Part shown: piece by piece, positions 58,531 through 64,000 of the stretch
Layout: each line of letters starts with the position of its first letter
How positions within the stretch are numbered: position 1 is the first letter of the stretch
DNA from: Alligator mississippiensis
Lineage: Eukaryota; Chordata; Crocodylia; Alligatoridae
Reading direction: 5' to 3'
Assembly (NCBI RefSeq): GCF_030867095.1
Contig: NC_081825.1
Span: 49,404,501-49,468,500, forward strand
DNA: 64,000 nucleotides
The notes under the pieces: generated by a model
Seen by the model: the letters and a program-made list of their open reading frames with translations, nothing else
Databases searched by the model: none
What the model was told of the DNA's origin: nothing
Translations under genes and position numbers: made by a program

Positions 58531-60744
58531 TCCAGTCTGTCAGACGTTACTGAGTTGATGCATGCAAAGTATAAAACAATCAGATTAATGTTATGTTTTT
58601 TCTTCACCTTTTATCTCTTTCCCGGGGCCCCAAATCTGCCTTTTTAATAAAACTAGTTTTTAAATACGGTAAGACTTCCAGAGACACTAATTTGATACTT
58701 ACAGGTTCCTTATATGCTTTCATGTTAAAAATTATGTTTAAGATTGAAACACTATATTTGGTTTACATCTCTTACGATGGCACGCTTTGTTTAAAAAAAA
58801 AAAAAAATGGAACATCAGAAACATCAAAGATAGAAAGTCCCAGCTAAAAACTAGCTTTTTTCACTCAGTCTAATCATGATCACAGTCACAGGATACTAAT
58901 CTTCACACCACTCCATTCAACACTGACTCAGGGGTATCAATTATATTTAGAAGTCTTCATAGAAAACAGGATATAGCAGAAAAAACTACCATAGTAAAAT
59001 ATTACATTTAATTAAAATTATTTTTCCCATCCGTTCACATGCTAGAACAGAGCACTGTTTTCACTCCATATTTATTATAATAACATTTGAGACATATGGT
59101 TAAAGTCTATAACCTTATTAAAGGGTTACAATGACAAAGAGGGGAGCTTAAGCAGGCCATTTAGTCACCATAACCACAATACAAATTCATTTTCCTTCAG
59201 TTTGTAAAGTTTTTTATGTTCCACAAATCTAGATTTATGCCCTGCAAATGAATCAACTCTCATTCTACTTTTATTATTACTGCCTTCTGTCTTTCCAGCG
59301 CTTGGTGATCAGTGAGAGTGGAAGGCACAAGATAATACATCTTTTCCCCCATTATTTACTACTTTATCATCAGAATAATTCTGCAGTAAGCAATCAAGTT
59401 TTTCTTTTGTGCACCGCTGTGTTTATCCTATATACATGAAGAGATTTAATATTTGGCAACGTAACTGTTCTCCCTCCATGTCTGGGTGCCAGGCAGTACC
59501 AATCGTGACTTGCCTACAATTTTTTTTTTTTAATAAATGATTTACAACCCTATAACTAATAAATCAGAATGAGAAATTCTGGGGGAGTTGATATTTACTT
59601 TGAAACTGCTCAATGATGGATTCACAGACACAGAATAAGCAGCCTTTGCATCAAAGATTGAAAGAAACTGTTTAACTTTTTAATAAACTACATAAGGAAA
59701 AAATACTTTTTTTTCTTTGCTTTTTCAAATCTCTCATACTCTAATTTGACAAATTAATCCACTTCTGACCAATTCCTTTTATCAACTTCTACCATCCAAT
59801 TTTCCTCTATACAGTGCTCTCTGACTGCCAAAAAAATCTATATCATGTCTGCTTTTCAGACTTTAGATCTTTTGATACACTCCTTACAATTATTTGATGT
59901 AATAATCAAAATCTGCAATTTGGTAAACTGCACTTCTGACAAAGCATTCTTGAAAAGTAATTTTTTTCTCTGGTACAGTTCAAAAATGTATGTTAGTAGA
60001 ATACTTTTTAAAAAAGCATAAGAATAAAATTACTTATTATAAAGTTTCACAATATATATTTTACTTAAGTAGCCTGCTCTTGGATAGCTTTATGCTAACT
60101 AAACTAAATGTTACTTAAACTAAAAATGACAAAGTGCAATCTACTGGTACCTTTCATACTGCAGCATACTTCTAGACCTCAGCACTGCATGGAAAAAGCT
60201 CAGCTAGTCATCTGCTCTTATCAGAGGAAGTGATGCATAGAAAACAAACAATTTTTGTTCTACTAGCTCCAGTACGGCAGTGTTATGCAATTAAAAATGC
60301 ACACAAGCAGCATTTAAAAACATTTCCATTAGCTAAATCTAGTTATACCTTTATCAAAACTGTGGTAAACTTTAAACAAAATGTTTTGTATTTAATAAAA
60401 CTTTGCTTTAATATAGTAGTCAGCTTAAGCTACAGTTAGTGCTTACTCAATTGTACTGATTGCTTAGGGCAGCCAGGTCCTTTAGGATCTTACAACAGGT
60501 AAATCTCATATTTTAACCTCTCATTTCTATTTATAAATTGTAAAAAGAAAATACAAGGTTTTCTGATTTTTCAACTTCTAATCTTTTTTCTGACTTTGAA
60601 TAAAGTAACCATGGGACTGAACTAGATAAATATATGGAAAAAGAAAATATTCTTCATCATCTTTCAGAAGAGGATATGCTGTTAAAAGCTACTTTAACAC
60701 TTCAAACTAAGTCTGGGTGCTTAACCAGTGACTCTTGAGACCTG

Positions 60745-63735
60745 CAGCTAGACTCTTGAGAGCATTGGGAACCTGAAAGCCATGGGGAGGCCAGCACTAC
60801 GGCACAGGTAAGAAATGAGAAGGTAAGAATCAAAGGGCCCCTTGGGACTCGGAGCGGGGGGGCAGCAAAGGCACCAGTCGCAGGGCTCAAGTGCCTATAT
60901 ACTAATGCTAGGAGCATGGGAAATGAGCAGGATGAACTAGCGCTCCTGCTTGTACTAAACACCTATGACTTAGTGGGGCTAACGGAAACCTGGTGGGATT
61001 CATCCCATGACTGGGTGGTACATATTGAGGGCTATAGATTGTACAGAAAGGACAGGGTGGGGAAGAAAGGGGGAGGGGTTGCGCTCTATGTCAATGAGCA
61101 ATATACGTCAACCCTCATCAAGGCAGAATCCAAGGATGAGGAAGTAGAAGGATTGTGGGTTAGGCTACATGGGGGGCAAGGAGAAAGGGATTTGGTGGTA
61201 GGGGTCTGCTACAGACCCCCACATCAAGGGGAAGAAAGAGATGCGGGGCTCCTGAGGCAAATCTCGGAGACCATAAAAGCTAAAGAGGCAGTAGTCATGG
61301 GGGACCTAAACTACCCGGACATCTGCTGGGAGTCACAGACAGCAAAGTCCCACCGCTCACACAGGTTTCTAACCTGTGTACAGGACCTCCACCTGACTCA
61401 GGAGGTACACGGTCCCACTAGGGGGAATGCCATACTGGATCTGGTATTGGCAACGGGAAATGACATGGTAGTGGACCTCCAGATCGGTCGCCATCTGGGG
61501 GACAGTGATCACCTAATAATAGAATTCACCATAAGACGGCGAGTGGGTAAGGTAACTAGTAGGGTGAAAGTGCTAGACTTTAGGAAAGCTGATTTCAATG
61601 AACTCAGGCAATTAGTCAAGGACACACTGCAGAGTAGGAGATTTGAAGAGATGGAAGCCCAAGAAGGGTGGCTGTGCCTTAAGGAAACGATCCTTCGGGC
61701 ACAAAGCAAGACGATCCCCGAGTGAGGCAAAACAGGGAAAGGGGCCAGGAGGCTTCCCTGGCTGACCAGAGAAATCCAAAGCAGCCTAAGGGCCAAAAGG
61801 GGAGCACATAAAAAGTGGAAACAGGGAGAGATCACCAAAGATGAATATACCTCCTCTGCTCGTGCTTGTAGGGAAGCAGTTAGACGGGCCAAAGCTACCA
61901 TGGAGCTGAGGATGGCAACCCAAGTAAAAGACAACAAGAAATTGTTTTTTAGATATATAGGGAGTAAAAGGAAGGCCCAGGGAGGAATAGGACCCCTACT
62001 AAATGGGCAGAAACAATTGGTGACAGACAGGGGGGACAAGGCTGAACTCCTCAATGAGTTCTTTGCCTCGGTGTTCCTAAGTGAGGGGCACGACAAGTCT
62101 CTCAATGGGGTTGTAGAGAGGCAGCAGCAAGGCGCCAGACTTCCATGCGTAGACCCTGAAATGGTGCAGAGTCATTTGGAAGAACTGGATGCCTTTAAGT
62201 CGGCAGGCCCGGATGAGCTCCATCCAAGGGTGCTGAAGGCACTGGCCGACATCATTGCAGAGCCACTGGCGGGAATATTTGAAAGCTCATGGCGCACGGG
62301 CCAAGTCCTGGAGGACTGGAAAAGGGCCAACGTGGTCCCCATTTTTAAAAAGGGGAGGAAGGAGGACCCGGGCAACTATAGACCTGTCAGTCTCACCTCC
62401 ATCCTTGGCAAAGTCTTTGAAAAAATTATCAAGGCTCACATTTGTGAGAGCCCAGCAGGACAAATTATGCTGAGGAGAAATCAGCACGGGTTCGTGGCAG
62501 GCAGATCGTGCCTGACCAATCTAGTTTCTTTTTATGACCAGGTTACGAAATGCCTGGACACAGGAGGAGGGGTGGATGTCGTATACTTAGACTTCAGGAA
62601 GGCCTTTGATACGGTATCCCACCCCATACTGGTGAACAAGTTAAGAGGCTGTGACTTGGATGACTACACAGTCCGGTGGGTGGCGAATTGGCTGGAGGGT
62701 TGCACCCAGAGAGTCATGGTGGATGGATCGGTTTCAACCTGGAAGGGTGTGGGCAGTGGGGTCCCGCAGGGCTCGGTCCTTGGACCGATACTCTTTAATG
62801 TCTTCATCAGTGACTTGGACGAGGGAGTGAAATGTACTCTGTCCAAGTTTGCAGATGACACAAAGCTATGGGGAGATGTGGACACGCCGGAGGGCAGGGA
62901 ACAGCTGCAAGCTGATCTGGACAGGTTGGACAAGTGGGCAGAAAACAACAGAATGCAATTCAACAAGGAGAAATGCAAAGTGCTGCACCTAGGGAGGAAG
63001 AATGTCCAGCACACCTACAGCCTAGGGAATGACCTGCTGGGTGGCACAGAAGTGGAAAGGGATCTTGGAGTCCTAGCGGACTCCAAGATGAACATGAGTC
63101 GGCAGTGTGACAAAGCCATCAAAAAAGCCAATGGCACTTTATCGTGCATCAGCAGATGCATGACGAATAGGTCCAAGGAGGTGATACTTCCCCTCTATCG
63201 GGCGCTGGTCAGACCGCAGCTGGAGTACTGCGTGCAATTCTGGGCACCGCAATTCAAGAGGGATGCGGATAACCTGGAGAGGGTCCAGAGAAGGGCCACT
63301 CGTATGGTTAAGGGCCTGCAGACCAAGCCCTACGAGGAGAGACTAGAGAAACTGGATCTTTTCAGCCTCCACAAGAGAAGGTTGAGAGGCGACCTTGTGG
63401 CTGCCTATAAGTTCATCACGGGGGCACAGAAGGGAATTGGTGAGTATTTATTCACCAAGGCGCCCCCACGGGTTACAAGAAATAATGGCCACAAGCTAGC
63501 AGAGAGCAGATTTAGACTGGACATTAGGAGGAACTTCTTCACAGTTAGAGTGGCCAGGGTCTGGAACGGGCTCCCAAGGGAGGTGGTGCTCTCCCCTACC
63601 CTGGGGGTCTTCAAGAGGAGGTCAGATGAGCAACTAGCTGGGGTCATCTAGACCCAGCACTCTTTCCTGCTTATGCAGGGGGTCGGACTCGATGATCTAT
63701 TGAGGTCCCTTCCGACCCTAACATCTATGAATCTA
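60745..63735 (+). mobile_element. young CR1 LINE with 15-bp target duplication
   Basis: Identical flanks GACTCTTGAGACCTG at 60,730-60,744 and 63,736-63,750 mark the insertion. The element is 2,991 bp: ORF2 from its N-terminal side, then a 3' UTR and the ATCTATGAATCTA tail. ORF1 and the 5' UTR are missing through 5' truncation. The tail is the subtype shared with 56,100-56,164. It probably lies in RELL1 intron 1, in the opposite orientation to the gene. Confidence 0.95.
60760..63651 (+). pseudogene. CR1 ORF2 (endonuclease and reverse transcriptase), one stop
   Basis: A single frame of 964 codons is open except for one TGA at 61,723-61,725, where CGA to TGA (CpG decay) would explain the change (SKTIP-x-GKTGKGARR). 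The APE endonuclease comes first: LYTNARSM (60,895), VGLTETWWDSSHDW, GVCYRPPH, GDLNYPDICWE (about 61,300) and GDSDHLIIEF (about 61,500). The linker follows, then the RT: DELHPRVLKALAD, VPIFKKGRKEDPGNYRPVSL, VYLDFRKAFDTVSHP, GVPQGSVLGPILFNVF and catalytic FADD at 62,848-62,859. The CR1 C-terminal domain ends at 63,651. Both catalytic cores look complete. As it stands the stop separates EN from RT. Confidence 0.93.
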
Positions 63736-63751
63736 GACTCTTGAGACCTGT

Positions 63752-64000
63752 AACTTGAATATTATTTTTATGAAATTGATTTTAAGGCTTTAAAATAGGT
63801 CATCAAAAATTTAAAAGAATTTGAAGTGTATATTTAAATATAGACAAACATGTTTTAAAATAAATTTTATCCACTATAACCATTAGTAACTATTAAGCAC
63901 CTTTATTAATGCAGGTAGCTGAAATAGAGGCATTTCTGGCTAGAGGTAAACATAATACCACTGCCCAAAACAAAGGCACATGTGAGAAGCTACTTAAACT
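63752..64000. other. non-coding, nothing recognised
   Basis: AT-rich sequence after the CR1 target duplication, presumably RELL1 intron 1. Confidence 0.4.

Larger units (their letters stand above)
50238..60744 (-). other. RELL1 intron 1, partial
   Basis: Sequence upstream of exon 2 with no GC-rich first exon, so intron 1 probably runs beyond 64,000 (at least 13.7 kb). It contains the direct duplication at 51,425-52,885, Penelope-like tails, hAT-like fragments and a short CR1 end. 52,890-54,330, 56,830-57,980 and 58,540-60,740 appear to be unique AT-rich sequence. Confidence 0.6.

Noticed and set aside
60700-60930. GC-rich stretch as RELL1 exon 1 or CpG island
   Set aside because: It is the start of the CR1 insertion, bounded by the target duplication. 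No signal-peptide frame lies on the minus strand.
61509-62105. 198-codon minus-strand frame
   Set aside because: Antisense shadow of CR1 ORF2.
1-64000. CRISPR arrays, rRNA, tRNA genes, prokaryotic operons
   Set aside because: No regularly spaced identical repeats, no cloverleaf with A and B boxes noticed by eye, and the gene structure is spliced. The genome is vertebrate.

Overview
The window is vertebrate nuclear DNA, most likely crocodilian. The 3' ends of its CR1 LINEs close with the short tail (ATCTATGA) I associate with Crocodylia. It also carries many hAT miniature elements, Penelope-like retroelements with a GIY-YIG-type C-terminus, and worn Tx1/L1-like and L2-like LINEs. The species call is inference.

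One host gene is recognisable: RELL1 (RELT-like 1), on the minus strand. Five coding exons lie at 50,007-50,237, 45,987-46,058, 43,424-43,481, 37,901-38,140 and 25,456-25,705. All splice phases agree, and together they give the last 283 residues of the protein. They hold the end of the ectodomain, one transmembrane segment, a Cys/His-rich cytoplasmic stretch, the RFRV docking motif and a C-terminus lengthened by a four-unit repeat. Exon 1 (signal peptide) was not found and probably lies beyond 64,000. The stop codon is 7 nt upstream of a good splice donor, so the 3' UTR is probably spliced; a candidate terminal exon starts at 19,837.

The rest is intron or flank filled with mobile-element fossils. 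1-6,010: two antisense CR1 fragments, the second interrupted by a hAT element and a solo LTR. 7,225-7,905: a hAT element holding a piece of a Tx1-like LINE. 18,084-18,982: a long-TIR miniature element. 26,245-30,790: a decayed Tx1-like LINE split by a hAT. 31,914-32,802: a hAT with a perfect 8-bp target duplication. 33,953-34,729 and 38,313-40,262: CR1 copies. 35,020-36,035 and 47,790-49,160: Penelope-like elements. 36,600-37,200: an L2-like fragment. 51,425-52,885: a recent host-sequence duplication. 60,745-63,735: a young CR1 with a 15-bp target duplication and one in-frame stop.

I see no bacterial-type operon, CRISPR array, rRNA or tRNA gene, and no undescribed multi-gene system. The most informative points are the RELL1 C-terminal repeat and its spliced 3' end, the hAT with an internal LINE piece, the Penelope-like remains, the CR1 snap-back junction and the direct duplication.
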